DNA of 27,124 nucleotides from an uncultured Lachnospiraceae bacterium (GCA_902489925.1 CABUBX010000014.1:1-27124), one strand, 5' to 3'; positions 7,454-15,215 are shown, numbered from the stretch's first letter. Numbers and translations are program-made. The notes: a model not told the origin generated them from the sequence alone.

Positions 7454-8059
7454 CTATTCGATTCTTTCAAAATCCGCTGCCCCATGCTTACAGATTGGGC
7501 ATACAAAATCTGCCGGAAGGTCTTCACCCTCGTAAATATACCCGCAGATTTTACATCTCCATCCCTTTTTCGCCGTATTCTGCGGCTTTGGTTTTGTATT
7601 TTTATGATAATACGCATAAGTTATAGAATTGACATCCGAGAGCACCTCGCCGTCCGTTACATCGGCAATAAATAATGTATGTGTTCCCAAATCAACTGTC
7701 TCTGTGACTTTACCTGACAGGAAAGCATTGACATACTTTCCGAGATAAACAACACCATTTTCTGCACGTTTAAAACAATCGCAGCCCGCAAACTTATCTG
7801 CATCGCGTCCGCTTTGGAAACCAAATCGCTTGAAAATATCAAACGGTGCTTCCTCAGTTAAAATTGATACGTTAAATATACCCGTCTTTTTAATCATATC
7901 ATGGGTATAATTTCCTTTGTTTACCGCAACAACAATCCGATTCGGATTGGAGGTCACCTGCTGCACTGTATTTACAATACAGCCATTGTCCTTTTCCCCG
8001 TCTTTTGCAGTCAGTACGAACAGCCCATATGTCAGCTTAAACATTGATGCTTCATTCAT
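7454..8059 (-). CDS. High-molecular-weight rubredoxin (Hrb)-like flavin reductase-rubredoxin fusion
   Basis: The 201-residue protein has an N-terminal flavin-reductase FMN-binding domain (about 1-150) and a C-terminal rubredoxin (166-201). The rubredoxin iron ligands are Cys169 and Cys172 in CKICGY, and Cys187 and Cys190 in CPIC. This fusion matches Moorella Hrb, which passes electrons from NADH to the flavodiiron protein FprA for O2 or NO reduction. Such a redox or nitrosative defence role is likely but inferred; no flavodiiron gene is in the window. The start has GGAGG nine bases upstream. The gene is monocistronic, with its own terminator and a leader carrying two small hairpins. Confidence 0.88.
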   Translation of the reverse strand: MNEASMFKLTYGLFVLTAKDGEKDNGCIVNTVQQVTSNPNRIVVAVNKGNYTHDMIKKTGIFNVSILTEEAPFDIFKRFGFQSGRDADKFAGCDCFKRAENGVVYLGKYVNAFLSGKVTETVDLGTHTLFIADVTDGEVLSDVNSITYAYYHKNTKPKPQNTAKKGWRCKICGYIYEGEDLPADFVCPICKHGAADFERIE

Positions 8060-8080
8060 TTTCTTCTACCTCCTCGTACA

Positions 8081-8132
8081 AGCAGTGCCCCTTTGCACTG
8101 TAGTGTTTACTGTCATACGCCTCTGCGTATGA
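8081..8132 (-). repeat. Two small hairpins in the leader of the Hrb-like gene
   Basis: TCATACGC/GCGTATGA (8113-8132, CTCT loop) and CAGTGC/GCACTG (8083-8100) lie one after the other just before the ribosome site of the flavin reductase gene. They are perfect but short and have no T-run. They may shape the 5' leader. No known riboswitch was recognised in this 132-base gap. Confidence 0.45.
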
Positions 8133-8191
8133 TGCCCATGCGGTTCAAGTCCGAAAGCTTATTACTCTTTTTAGACTCTGATATCAGTATA

Positions 8192-8827
8192 TCAAAATTC
8201 TTTGTTTTTATAAATCCCCAATGACAAAATAAATGAAATAATTGTCAGAATAATAACGCCCAAAACAGCCGCCGGCACAAGCCACGGACCTGCAAACAGC
8301 TCTGCAAACCGGCTGATTGTCTGAGCCGGCACAGTCTTTGAAACAAGCATAATCACACCAAACGGAATAAGAAAAATTATCACAAGTATAATACGTGCCC
8401 TATCTACTGTAAACTTAAATAATATCGGCAGCATAAGCATCATATATACATGGCCGACGACAGCCACAACGGCTAAGACTAAAATATCTTCTGCCGGCAT
8501 TCTTCCCTGCAACGTATCTGCAATAAAAAGAAATGCGGCGCCGAGCACAAAGGTCACCACAAGGATGCCGAGGGCAAAAATATACTTTGACAGCACAACA
8601 TCAAATCGGCGTATCGGCGCTGTATTTACATACCTGTCCCAATGACATAAATCATTGTAACTAAACGATACTAAAACAAGCATCACGCCAAAAAATATAA
8701 TAAACGAAATCATATTGACTCCGCCGCCGGAAATAATTCCAACTGCTGCATAAAGTGCCGTGACAAGCAAATATAATTTTGCTGTCTTTTTAAGTGTAAG
8801 AATATCCGAAAGAATAAGACCTGACAT
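8192..8827 (-). CDS. ABC-2 type transporter permease
   Basis: The 211-residue protein is almost wholly hydrophobic, with about six membrane segments. It has the look of the short ABC2_membrane_5-type permeases paired with YtrB/PmtA-like ATPases. Its N-terminus (MSGLILSDILTLKK) fits this group. It starts directly after the ATPase stop codon, with GGGGG eight bases upstream as a purine-rich ribosome site. The GntR-ATPase-permease order matches drug, antimicrobial-peptide or cell-envelope stress exporters of the Ytr/Pmt kind. The substrate cannot be read from the sequence. Confidence 0.8.
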   Translation of the reverse strand: MSGLILSDILTLKKTAKLYLLVTALYAAVGIISGGGVNMISFIIFFGVMLVLVSFSYNDLCHWDRYVNTAPIRRFDVVLSKYIFALGILVVTFVLGAAFLFIADTLQGRMPAEDILVLAVVAVVGHVYMMLMLPILFKFTVDRARIILVIIFLIPFGVIMLVSKTVPAQTISRFAELFAGPWLVPAAVLGVIILTIISFILSLGIYKNKEF

Positions 8828-9673
8828 TTACTTTTCCCCCTTCACATAAAAGAGCATAATCTCATCAAGTGTTGCCAAATCAACAACAAAGCCCTCAGGA
8901 ATACGATTTTTGAGCACAAGTGCCTCTGTACCGAAAGCATTTTCCCGCATACCAATAATTGCCCCGGCGTCAATATCCGCCAGTTCATCTTTTCCGCATT
9001 TTAAAATACCGTATTTTTCTATAAGCTCATCTTTGACTTCAGAAAATATAATTGAGCCTTTATGAATTAATGTAATATAATCACATACTTTTTCCAAATC
9101 ACTTAAAATATGGGAAGATATAAACACGGCATGCCGCTCATCCTGTATAAATTCCAGCAGAAAATCAAGCACCTCCTCACGGGATATCGGGTCAAGCCCG
9201 CTTGTCGCTTCATCCATAATCAAAAGCCATGTATCATGACAAACTGCCGCCGCAATAGACAGCTTCATCTTCATTCCCTTTGAATAATCCTTAAATTTTC
9301 TGTCCGGGGGAATCGCTCCCTCCTTCATCATCTGCATAAACTTATGGCTGTCCCATGTTTTATACAGATGCTTCATAATTTTATTAATATCTTTATAATT
9401 TAACTCCTGCGAAAAATTTGCCTCATCCAAAACAACACCGATATGTTCCTTCATATCTCTAGAAATCTTTGTGCTGTCCTGCCCTAAAACCTCAATCACC
9501 CCGCTGTCTTTTTGAATCAAATCTAAAATAAGCTTGATTGTCGTACTTTTTCCGGCACCGTTTTCCCCGATAAAGCCCATAATACAGCCTGCCGGTACTT
9601 GAAAATTTATATGATTCAGTGAAAATGAAGGATAATTTTTACACACATTTTCAATTTTTAACATATTTTCCAT
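8828..9673 (-). CDS. ABC transporter ATP-binding protein
   Basis: The 281-residue ATPase powers the adjacent permease. Visible motifs are Walker A GENGAGKS (36-43), signature YSKGMKMKLS (130-139), Walker B WLLIMDE (149-155) followed by ATSGLDP, and an H-loop VFISSHIL. The signature is SKGM rather than LSGG, common in YtrB/BcrA-like subfamilies. The C-terminal extension of about 80 residues is also typical of these exporters. The start has GGAG eight bases upstream. The gene begins 19 bases after the GntR stop and is translated next to the permease. Confidence 0.9.
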   Translation of the reverse strand: MENMLKIENVCKNYPSFSLNHINFQVPAGCIMGFIGENGAGKSTTIKLILDLIQKDSGVIEVLGQDSTKISRDMKEHIGVVLDEANFSQELNYKDINKIMKHLYKTWDSHKFMQMMKEGAIPPDRKFKDYSKGMKMKLSIAAAVCHDTWLLIMDEATSGLDPISREEVLDFLLEFIQDERHAVFISSHILSDLEKVCDYITLIHKGSIIFSEVKDELIEKYGILKCGKDELADIDAGAIIGMRENAFGTEALVLKNRIPEGFVVDLATLDEIMLFYVKGEK

Positions 9674-9692
9674 TGCCTACACTCCTCATTTC

Positions 9693-10070
9693 TTATGCCT
9701 CGCCCTGATAAATCATCTGAAGCATCTCGGTGAGTTCTTCAAGAGCGACATCACAGCTTTTCGCCGTATCCGATGCCTGCCTTAAATACTCCTCAATTTC
9801 TCTGTATTTATGCTCTTTGAGCATCTCAATATTTTGACTGGCCACATAGCTTCCTTTACCGGTATAGGAAACAATAAAGCCTTCCCGCTCAAGTTCCTCG
9901 TATGCGCGCTTTGTCGTAATGACACTAATGCGAAGCTCTTTTGCAAGCAGTCTCATCGAAGGAAGGGCGTCCCCCTCTTTCAGTGAGCCTGAAATAATAA
10001 AATTTTTTATCTGTGATACAATCTGCTCATATATCGGCTGGCCACAGGAATTGCTGATAATGATGTTCAT
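9693..10070 (-). CDS. GntR-family transcriptional regulator, YtrA type
   Basis: The 125-residue protein has an N-terminal winged helix (about 10-75), including PIYEQIVSQIKNFIISG and LRISVITTKRAYEELEREG. Its short C-terminal helical tail defines the YtrA subfamily. The ATG at 10070 follows AGGTG; the frame extends 24 codons further into a Tyr/Ile/Met-rich translation of the operator repeats and should not be counted. It heads the operon with the ABC genes. Its promoter overlaps a palindrome, so autoregulation with relief by the transported compound is likely. Confidence 0.88.
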   Translation of the reverse strand: MNIIISNSCGQPIYEQIVSQIKNFIISGSLKEGDALPSMRLLAKELRISVITTKRAYEELEREGFIVSYTGKGSYVASQNIEMLKEHKYREIEEYLRQASDTAKSCDVALEELTEMLQMIYQGEA

Positions 10071-10093
10071 AGGTTCACCTCTTGTATTCATAT

Positions 10094-10114
10094 TGTATAT
10101 ATGCATTATATACA
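10094..10114. promoter_or_regulatory. Palindromic operator for the GntR regulator
   Basis: TGTATATA and TATATACA flank a 5-base centre. The motif is part of a run of ATTATATAC-type repeats reaching to about 10131. It lies at and just downstream of the -10 box of the operon promoter, where a bound repressor would block initiation. Confidence 0.6.
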
Positions 10115-10142
10115 TTATATACATTATATATATTTGTGTCAA
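10114..10142 (-). promoter_or_regulatory. Consensus sigma-A promoter of the GntR-ABC operon
   Basis: On the minus strand TTGACA (10137-10142), a 17-base spacer and TATAAT (10114-10119) match the consensus exactly. The -10 box abuts the palindrome at 10094-10114, fitting a strong promoter held down by a repressor. Confidence 0.78.
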
Positions 10143-10158
10143 TATACTTTTTTAATTT

Positions 10159-10189
10159 TTGGCATGGACAACTATTTTTATGCTAGAAT
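10159..10189 (+). promoter_or_regulatory. Likely promoter of the HD hydrolase gene
   Basis: TTGGCA (10159-10164) and an extended -10 box, TGCTAGAAT (hexamer 10184-10189), are 19 bases apart and about 40 bases before the start codon. The spacing is long, but the TG extension compensates. Confidence 0.45.
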
Positions 10190-10230
10190 AATTTTATACC
10201 TCAAATCCAAAACAGAAAGGTTCTGATTTT

Positions 10231-10671
10231 ATGATTTACACACCACTGACCAAAAAAGCCGCCGTGATTTCCTACAAAGCCCATATGAATCAATATGACA
10301 AAAGCGGTATGCCCTACATTTTTCATCCGATGCATTTAGCGGAAGCCATGCCCGACGAGCTGACCACAGCTACAGCTCTTTTACATGATGTTTTAGAGGA
10401 TACGATGATAACTGCCGATGATTTGGCAAATGACGGTATTCCTGAAGAAGTGATTGCCGCACTGCGGCTTCTGACGCGAAAAGGTAGCGAAGACTATTTT
10501 GCCTATGTAAGAAAGATTAAAGGCAACTCAATTGCCTGCACTGTCAAAATTGCTGATTTAAAGCATAACAGCGATACCTCCCGCCTGGAGGTCATTGACG
10601 GGCGGGCCAAAGCCCGCCTTGAAAAATACCGAAAGGCACTGGAAATACTCGAAACAAAGTCCCTTCTGTAA
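10231..10671 (+). CDS. Stand-alone HD hydrolase resembling the RelA/SpoT hydrolase domain
   Basis: The 146-residue protein consists only of an HD domain. The motifs follow the (p)ppGpp hydrolase half of RelA/SpoT: His in YIFHPMHLA (about 30-38), HDVLED (about 53-58) and KIADLKHNSD (about 106-115, matching KLADRLHN). No synthetase, TGS or ACT domain is present. This is the layout of small alarmone hydrolases (MESH1-like), which remove the 3'-pyrophosphate of ppGpp or act on other nucleotides. Activity is inferred from the motifs. The start has AAAGG ten bases upstream. It is divergent from the GntR-ABC operon and converges on the SDR gene with only six bases between stops. A perfect GC-rich hairpin (10601-10618) falls inside its 3' coding end. 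Confidence 0.82.
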   Translation: MIYTPLTKKAAVISYKAHMNQYDKSGMPYIFHPMHLAEAMPDELTTATALLHDVLEDTMITADDLANDGIPEEVIAALRLLTRKGSEDYFAYVRKIKGNSIACTVKIADLKHNSDTSRLEVIDGRAKARLEKYRKALEILETKSLL

Positions 10672-10677
10672 GCCGCT

Positions 10678-11382
10678 TTATTTTCTCCGAATCTGACGCC
10701 GCTGCGGTATCAGTGTAATGTCCGCAACATTCATTGTTTCCGGTGCAGACAGTACATACATCACACTGTCTGCCACCTGCCCCGGCGTCAGATAAGTCTC
10801 TTTAGCCTCTCCCTCACAAAAATCTGCATTTCTATAAAGGTTTGTCTTTGTCATTTCGGGATGAATGGAGCTGACCTTCACACCGTATTTTCGAACTTCC
10901 TCAAACAAACTTTCAGAAAAGCCCGTCAGCCCGGCTTTTGTCGCACCGTAAGCACAGCCGTGAGGATTTGGCTGTTTTGCCGTCAGGGAAGATATATTAA
11001 TGATATGCCCGTGATTTGCCTTGAGATTTCTCATAAAAATCTGGCACAGCACCATCGGAACTTCAAGATTAACTGTCACCATTTCATGAATCTTTGCCGG
11101 ATTCAGCGTTTCATGGGGACCGTAATAAGCCGTCCCGGCATTGTTAATCAGACAGCCAAAGCGCTCTTTTTTTGATAGCAGGCGCATCTGCTCATAAAAG
11201 CTACCTGTATTGCACATATCAAAGACAAGCGGAACAAACCTGCCGTCCGCCATTTGGAAATTCTCCTCAAAGTTTCTTCCGATGCCATAAACTTTAAATC
11301 CGGCTTTTAAAAGCCGTTCTGTAACTGCACGGCCAATCCCTGAAGATGCCCCTGTCACGATTACATTCTTACTTTCCATCAT
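10678..11382 (-). CDS. Short-chain dehydrogenase/reductase (SDR)
   Basis: The 234-residue classical SDR has the cofactor motif TGASSGIG (10-17), NNAG, the catalytic Ser in INISSL and YGATK as the YxxxK pair. The substrate is unknown. The ATG-ATG start follows GGAG and overlaps the last 14 bases of the lyase gene, so translation is coupled; the second ATG (11379) is equally possible. It is the third gene of nucleosidase-lyase-SDR. The neighbours do not give a clear metabolic reason for it. The residue after NADP-type Gly-rich loop positions (GIGRNFEE) would allow NADP(H), but this is not decisive. Confidence 0.88.
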   Translation of the reverse strand: MMESKNVIVTGASSGIGRAVTERLLKAGFKVYGIGRNFEENFQMADGRFVPLVFDMCNTGSFYEQMRLLSKKERFGCLINNAGTAYYGPHETLNPAKIHEMVTVNLEVPMVLCQIFMRNLKANHGHIINISSLTAKQPNPHGCAYGATKAGLTGFSESLFEEVRKYGVKVSSIHPEMTKTNLYRNADFCEGEAKETYLTPGQVADSVMYVLSAPETMNVADITLIPQRRQIRRK

Positions 11383-12370
11383 TTTCACTCCACACATAAA
11401 TCTGTTCTTCTTTGACATACTCCAGAAGACGATTTTTCATAAATTCCATCATCGCACAAGACAGCGCCGAATCATAACGGCAGACACCGTCCTCAACCGT
11501 ATACGGATAAAAAAGCACCTCTGATTTTGGGCGCTGCCTTCGCATCAGCTTCAAATACGGTGCGGACACCCGAAATTCGCCCAGACTGACATCCATCACC
11601 GACCTTCCTTCAATGCGGCTAAACAAATATGCCATGAAGTCTCCGTACATTTCCTTCCACTGTGCACTGTAAAGTACCGGTTCAAGGCAAAGACGTATAC
11701 GCCATCCGTCCTTTGCAGCCTGTGCCGCCGCCTGGATTCTTGACTCCAAGGCGGCCGTGTAGTGCTCATATTTTTCAATCACAGCCTCCGGTGACATGGT
11801 CCATGCCAAAATAACATTTTGAGGCGGCGCAATATCTTTGATTGCAAAATAAGCGGCGCTTTTTGTCCGAACCTCAACCGTTAAATCCGGCTCGTCTTTT
11901 GCAAAAGCACACCATTGTCTCACAAGTCCCGTTAATTTCTCCACAGCAAGCAAATCGGTGTCGTAGGACACACACAAATAAACCGGATGCTTTTTCAGAA
12001 GCATTTTCACTTCTTCAAATATATCTTCAATATTGACAAAAAGCACCGCATGACCGGATGGATACATGCCCTGAAGATAACAATACTCACAGTCAAAGAT
12101 ACAGTTCATCATACAGGAAGTATAATAAAACCAGCTATGGCCGAAGTTTTGACACATCGGCGCCCCCTCATAGACAAGACATCCTTCTTTTTTTGCCAAA
12201 ATAAGTGCCTGCTGCTTTTTCTGCGCTATAAAATTTTGATGCTTCCGATTAAAAACATCCTTATAATGTCCAATCCCGATGACCTCCGCCTTTGGAAAAT
12301 TTTCCAAAAGCTTCCTCGTCACAGGATGATTTTTTACTTTTTCTTCAACATAAATATGCGTAAACTTCAT
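11369..12370 (-). CDS. splB: Spore photoproduct lyase-like radical SAM protein
   Basis: Family members repair the spore photoproduct (thymine dimer) during germination with a 4Fe-4S/SAM radical. In this 333-residue protein the cluster motif is CIFDCEYC (Cys90, 94, 97), followed by YLQG as in SP lyases. YVEEKVKNHPVTRKLLENF near the start and LTVEVRTKSA in the middle also fit. The segment YDTDLLAVEKLTG aligns with the B. subtilis stretch holding the H-donor Cys141, but here that position appears to be Tyr. A Cys in PMCQNFG (Cys73) is nearby in sequence to the cluster. The start is ATG with AGGAG seven bases upstream; TTG two codons earlier is less likely. It lies two bases after the nucleosidase gene. 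Confidence 0.85.
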   Translation of the reverse strand: MKFTHIYVEEKVKNHPVTRKLLENFPKAEVIGIGHYKDVFNRKHQNFIAQKKQQALILAKKEGCLVYEGAPMCQNFGHSWFYYTSCMMNCIFDCEYCYLQGMYPSGHAVLFVNIEDIFEEVKMLLKKHPVYLCVSYDTDLLAVEKLTGLVRQWCAFAKDEPDLTVEVRTKSAAYFAIKDIAPPQNVILAWTMSPEAVIEKYEHYTAALESRIQAAAQAAKDGWRIRLCLEPVLYSAQWKEMYGDFMAYLFSRIEGRSVMDVSLGEFRVSAPYLKLMRRQRPKSEVLFYPYTVEDGVCRYDSALSCAMMEFMKNRLLEYVKEEQIYVWSENDGK

Positions 12371-12372
12371 AA

Positions 12373-13227
12373 TCAAACTCCTGTTTTTATATGTTCAAGC
12401 AAATGTTCAAAAAGCACCTTGCCCTCTTTTTTATTCTTGCACGGTTTCGCCAAATACAGCTTCAAAAGGTCATCGCACGACCTGCCGCAAAGATAGCTGT
12501 AATAAAGGTGACTAAGCAACTTATCCTTCATTGCGGCTGTCGCTTTAAAATTTTCCAAAAGCTCTGATAAAAGCTCTGATGTCTCATAAGACAGCCATTC
12601 TTTGCGCCCATCCGCCACAGAAGCTTTTGAGCCTCTGTCCGTTTCTTCTGACAAAAACACCGTTCTAAGCCATGGCATAATGATATCGGCTGCCTGCCGG
12701 CTCAACATCTGCACCTTCTGCCGCCCTACTGCTACCCCATCGCAAAAATCCGAAACATACTTAAAAAAAAGCATCCGGTCAGGGGCAAAAAACAGACTTG
12801 CCCCATGCCACAGTCCCTCGGCCTCCATATCAGCCAGCTGCCCTTTTGCTGTATTTTTTGTCTGAACCTCTAAAAAGCTTGTCACCTCGCCCTCGTCAAA
12901 AGGATGTTCATATAAAATATCCGGATAATAGCTTCGCCCGCTCGCCGCCCCTGTAATCTTATGAACAAGAAACAGCCCCTGCCAATCTTCTTGCAGAGCG
13001 CCGCACACACCTGTATTCATAAAAATATCCGACTTTTGCGGCGGATAAAGTGTACACAAATACGTTATCGCCACAGCGGCCTTCATACTGCCTGTTCCTG
13101 TAATCACAAGCCGCGCCTGCCCACCGTCAAAAATCTGAAATTTTTCTGCTCTCGTATTCTTCTTTAATTGAAACTGCTCAATCCACACAACAGCCTCGTC
13201 ATATATGGCACAGGCTATATATATCAT
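12373..13227 (-). CDS. MTA/SAH nucleosidase-like protein (nucleoside phosphorylase superfamily)
   Basis: The 284-residue protein starts with IYIACAIYDEA. It carries VITGTGSMKAAVAITYL (about 41-57) and NTGVCGAL, the base- and ribose-pocket style of the PNP/UDP/MTAN superfamily. The later MEAEGLW matches the Met-Glu ribose-binding motif. A C-terminal extension of about 90 residues after the core is unusual for MTAN. Family members remove the base from methylthioadenosine, S-adenosylhomocysteine or 5'-deoxyadenosine. The start has GGAGG seven bases upstream. Directly followed by the lyase gene, it could clear 5'-deoxyadenosine formed by radical SAM chemistry; that link is inferred. Confidence 0.78.
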   Translation of the reverse strand: MIYIACAIYDEAVVWIEQFQLKKNTRAEKFQIFDGGQARLVITGTGSMKAAVAITYLCTLYPPQKSDIFMNTGVCGALQEDWQGLFLVHKITGAASGRSYYPDILYEHPFDEGEVTSFLEVQTKNTAKGQLADMEAEGLWHGASLFFAPDRMLFFKYVSDFCDGVAVGRQKVQMLSRQAADIIMPWLRTVFLSEETDRGSKASVADGRKEWLSYETSELLSELLENFKATAAMKDKLLSHLYYSYLCGRSCDDLLKLYLAKPCKNKKEGKVLFEHLLEHIKTGV

Positions 13228-13280
13228 ATCAATACCTCCAAAATGTCTTACAATCAAATCACAAAACTGCTTTTATGTCT

Positions 13281-13310
13281 ATTTTAGCATAAGCCGGGAA
13301 AAATATCCAA
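13281..13310 (-). promoter_or_regulatory. Candidate promoter of the nucleosidase-lyase-SDR operon
   Basis: On the minus strand TTGGAT (13305-13310), an 18-base spacer and TAAAAT (13281-13286, with an upstream TGC extension) lie about 55 bases before the operon. It looks vegetative. I found no good match to the sigma-G type that drives splB in Bacillus. Confidence 0.5.
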
Positions 13311-13351
13311 AGCCTTGTACCATCTTATTTATTTTTTCAGCATATCGGTTA

Positions 13352-13380
13352 TTGCATATTGACACATTTTGCTTCATAAT
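13352..13380 (+). promoter_or_regulatory. Candidate promoter of the HAD phosphatase gene
   Basis: TTGCAT (13352-13357), a 17-base spacer and CATAAT (13375-13380) form a plausible sigma-A promoter about 65 bases upstream of the TTG start. Confidence 0.5.
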
Positions 13381-13444
13381 TAACAGCGGCAAAACGCTAA
13401 ACACTTTTATTTGCTATTGTTTGACACAAAAATGGAGGATTATT

Positions 13445-14239
13445 TTGAAACAGAAGATTATTTTTTTTGATATCGACGGCACTCTGGTGCCTGACGGTGA
13501 CAGCGGAACCGTCCCTGAAAGCACAAAAACGGCAATAAAAAAAGCCCGTGAAAACGGACATCTCACTTTTATCAATACAGGCCGCACCTACATTAATGTC
13601 AATCCCAATATTAAGGCGCTGGGCTTTGACGGCTATCTCTGTGGCTGCGGCACCTATATTTATTACCGTGACAACTGTCTTCTAAAAAGCACTATTCCTC
13701 ATGCACAATGCATGGAAATCATAGAAATGATGCGAAAATGCCGCATCCCCGGCTTCTATGAAGAAAACAGTTTTATTTTTTTCGATGACGAACTGCCCTC
13801 ACACCCTGAAATTGTAAAAGCGAAAGCATCCTACGGACGTAAGGTCAAAGACTTGCCGTTATCCATGGACAACCCTGACTTTACGTTCGATAAGATACTT
13901 GCTTTTGTTGAGCCGTATTCTGATGGCGAAACTTTCAAAGCGTACATCAATTCTTTTCTTGAATATATTGACCGGGGAGGCAATATGGCTGAAATTATCC
14001 AAAAGGATTATTCAAAGGCCACAGCCATTCAGTTTATGTGCGATTACCTCGGACTCTCCCTCGATGACTGTTACGTCATCGGCGACAGCACCAATGACCT
14101 CTCGATGCTTAAATATGTCCGTCACAGCATCGCAATGGGCAACAGTACCCCGGAAATCGTACCGTACTGCGAATATCAGACAACCGATATATTAGATAAC
14201 GGCATTTACAACGCGTTAAGCCACTACGGCCTCATCTAG
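13445..14239 (+). CDS. Cof-type HAD-superfamily phosphatase
   Basis: The 264-residue predicted sugar-phosphate or nucleotide phosphatase has motif I FFDIDGTL (nucleophile Asp9, acid Asp11), NTGR as motif II and GDSTNDLSML as motif IV, with a C2-type cap between. The size is normal for Cof/YbiV proteins. The start is a TTG with GGAGG six bases upstream. The frame is open for 80 more codons upstream, but that part is divergent intergenic sequence without a ribosome site. It ends in a small terminator and converges with the hydroxyacid dehydrogenase gene. Confidence 0.88.
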   Translation: MKQKIIFFDIDGTLVPDGDSGTVPESTKTAIKKARENGHLTFINTGRTYINVNPNIKALGFDGYLCGCGTYIYYRDNCLLKSTIPHAQCMEIIEMMRKCRIPGFYEENSFIFFDDELPSHPEIVKAKASYGRKVKDLPLSMDNPDFTFDKILAFVEPYSDGETFKAYINSFLEYIDRGGNMAEIIQKDYSKATAIQFMCDYLGLSLDDCYVIGDSTNDLSMLKYVRHSIAMGNSTPEIVPYCEYQTTDILDNGIYNALSHYGLI

Positions 14240-14248
14240 CAGACAGCG

Positions 14249-14267
14249 CAAGCGGCCGCTTGTTTTT
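14249..14267 (+). terminator. Terminator of the HAD gene
   Basis: CAAGC-GGCC-GCTTG followed by TTTTT, ten bases after the stop codon. The stem is short (5 bp) but correctly placed. Confidence 0.6.
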
Positions 14268-14270
14268 ACC

Positions 14271-15215
14271 TTACCGCACTATATTTTGCGGTGTACCGCC
14301 AAGATATTTTACAACATTTTCAAAGACAATTACGGCACGTTTTTCAAGTGCTTCCTTTGTCGCGAAAGCAACGTGCGGTGTCACGATTGTATTTTTTGCC
14401 GTCAGCAGCGGATGATTTTTCGCTATTGGCGGCTCATTTTCAAAAACATCAATGCCGGCGCCCGCAATACGATTTTCAATTAATGCTTCTGCTAAGGCCT
14501 CACTGTCTACAACACCGCCGCGAGCTGTGTTAATCAGCACAGCATTTTTCTTCATCATTCCGATTTTTTCCCTGTCAATCATATGCTTTGTCTCTTGATT
14601 CATCGGCACATGAAGTGATATAATATCACAGGTTAACATAAGTTCATCAAGTGACACATACGTCATGCCCGGAATATCCTTTACCGTACGGCTGTAGGCA
14701 TAAACTTCACATCCGAAGGCCTTTGCAATCATCGCTGTGCGCGTTCCGATGGCGCCTGTGCCCACAACACCGAATCGCTTTCCCTCCAGTTCAAAGCCTA
14801 TAAGGCCGTCCTTTGTCCCTTCATTTCTTGTCACTTCATTGCACGGAATGATATTTCTGTATAATGCAATCAACATTCCAAAAACAAGGTCGGCAACAGC
14901 TGCAGTCGAATATCCGGCACAGTTACATACTGTAACGCCGTTCTTTGCACAGACATCCATAGCAATATGGTCCACCCCTGTAAATGCTACCGATAAAAGC
15001 TTCAGATTTTTGCAGCCCTCAATGACCTCACCATTCATCGGAAGATTAGACACTGCGATGATATCCGCATCATGCCCGCGTTCAATCAATTCCTTTGTAT
15101 CTGTCGTTCTCGTCGGATAATACACAAGCTCAACTCTATCTCCAAGCATTTTTCCTGCCATGGACATTAACTTTTCTTCTTCAACCCCTAAAGGCTCTAT
15201 AATTACAAATTTCAT
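14271..15215 (-). CDS. D-isomer-specific 2-hydroxyacid dehydrogenase
   Basis: The 314-residue NAD(P)-dependent dehydrogenase interconverts 2-oxoacids and D-2-hydroxyacids. The dinucleotide motif is VGTGAIG (151-157). The catalytic set is Arg232 in NTARGG, Glu261 in ENEPP and His281 in TPHVAF, all in the expected order. The C-terminus lacks an ACT domain, so it is not a long SerA. Its start overlaps the malic enzyme stop by four bases (ATGA). It is last in the operon. The partner malic enzyme yields pyruvate, so a D-lactate dehydrogenase-like reaction is possible, but the substrate is not shown. Confidence 0.88.
   Translation of the reverse strand: MKFVIIEPLGVEEEKLMSMAGKMLGDRVELVYYPTRTTDTKELIERGHDADIIAVSNLPMNGEVIEGCKNLKLLSVAFTGVDHIAMDVCAKNGVTVCNCAGYSTAAVADLVFGMLIALYRNIIPCNEVTRNEGTKDGLIGFELEGKRFGVVGTGAIGTRTAMIAKAFGCEVYAYSRTVKDIPGMTYVSLDELMLTCDIISLHVPMNQETKHMIDREKIGMMKKNAVLINTARGGVVDSEALAEALIENRIAGAGIDVFENEPPIAKNHPLLTAKNTIVTPHVAFATKEALEKRAVIVFENVVKYLGGTPQNIVR

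Noticed and set aside
10090..10136. CRISPR-like or satellite array from repeated ATTATATAC units
   Set aside because: The units are too short, without spacers, and are better explained as an operator over an AT-rich promoter.
10071..10142. Tyr/Ile/Met-rich N-terminal extension of the YtrA-type regulator
   Set aside because: It is a translation of the operator and promoter repeats; a good ribosome site supports the ATG at 10070.
10601..10618. GC-rich perfect hairpin in the 3' end of the HD gene as a terminator
   Set aside because: It is inside the coding region and is followed by TTGAAAAA, not a T-run.
13205..13444. 80-codon N-terminal extension of the HAD protein
   Set aside because: It covers the divergent promoter region, has no ribosome site, and the HAD fold begins right after the TTG with GGAGG in front.
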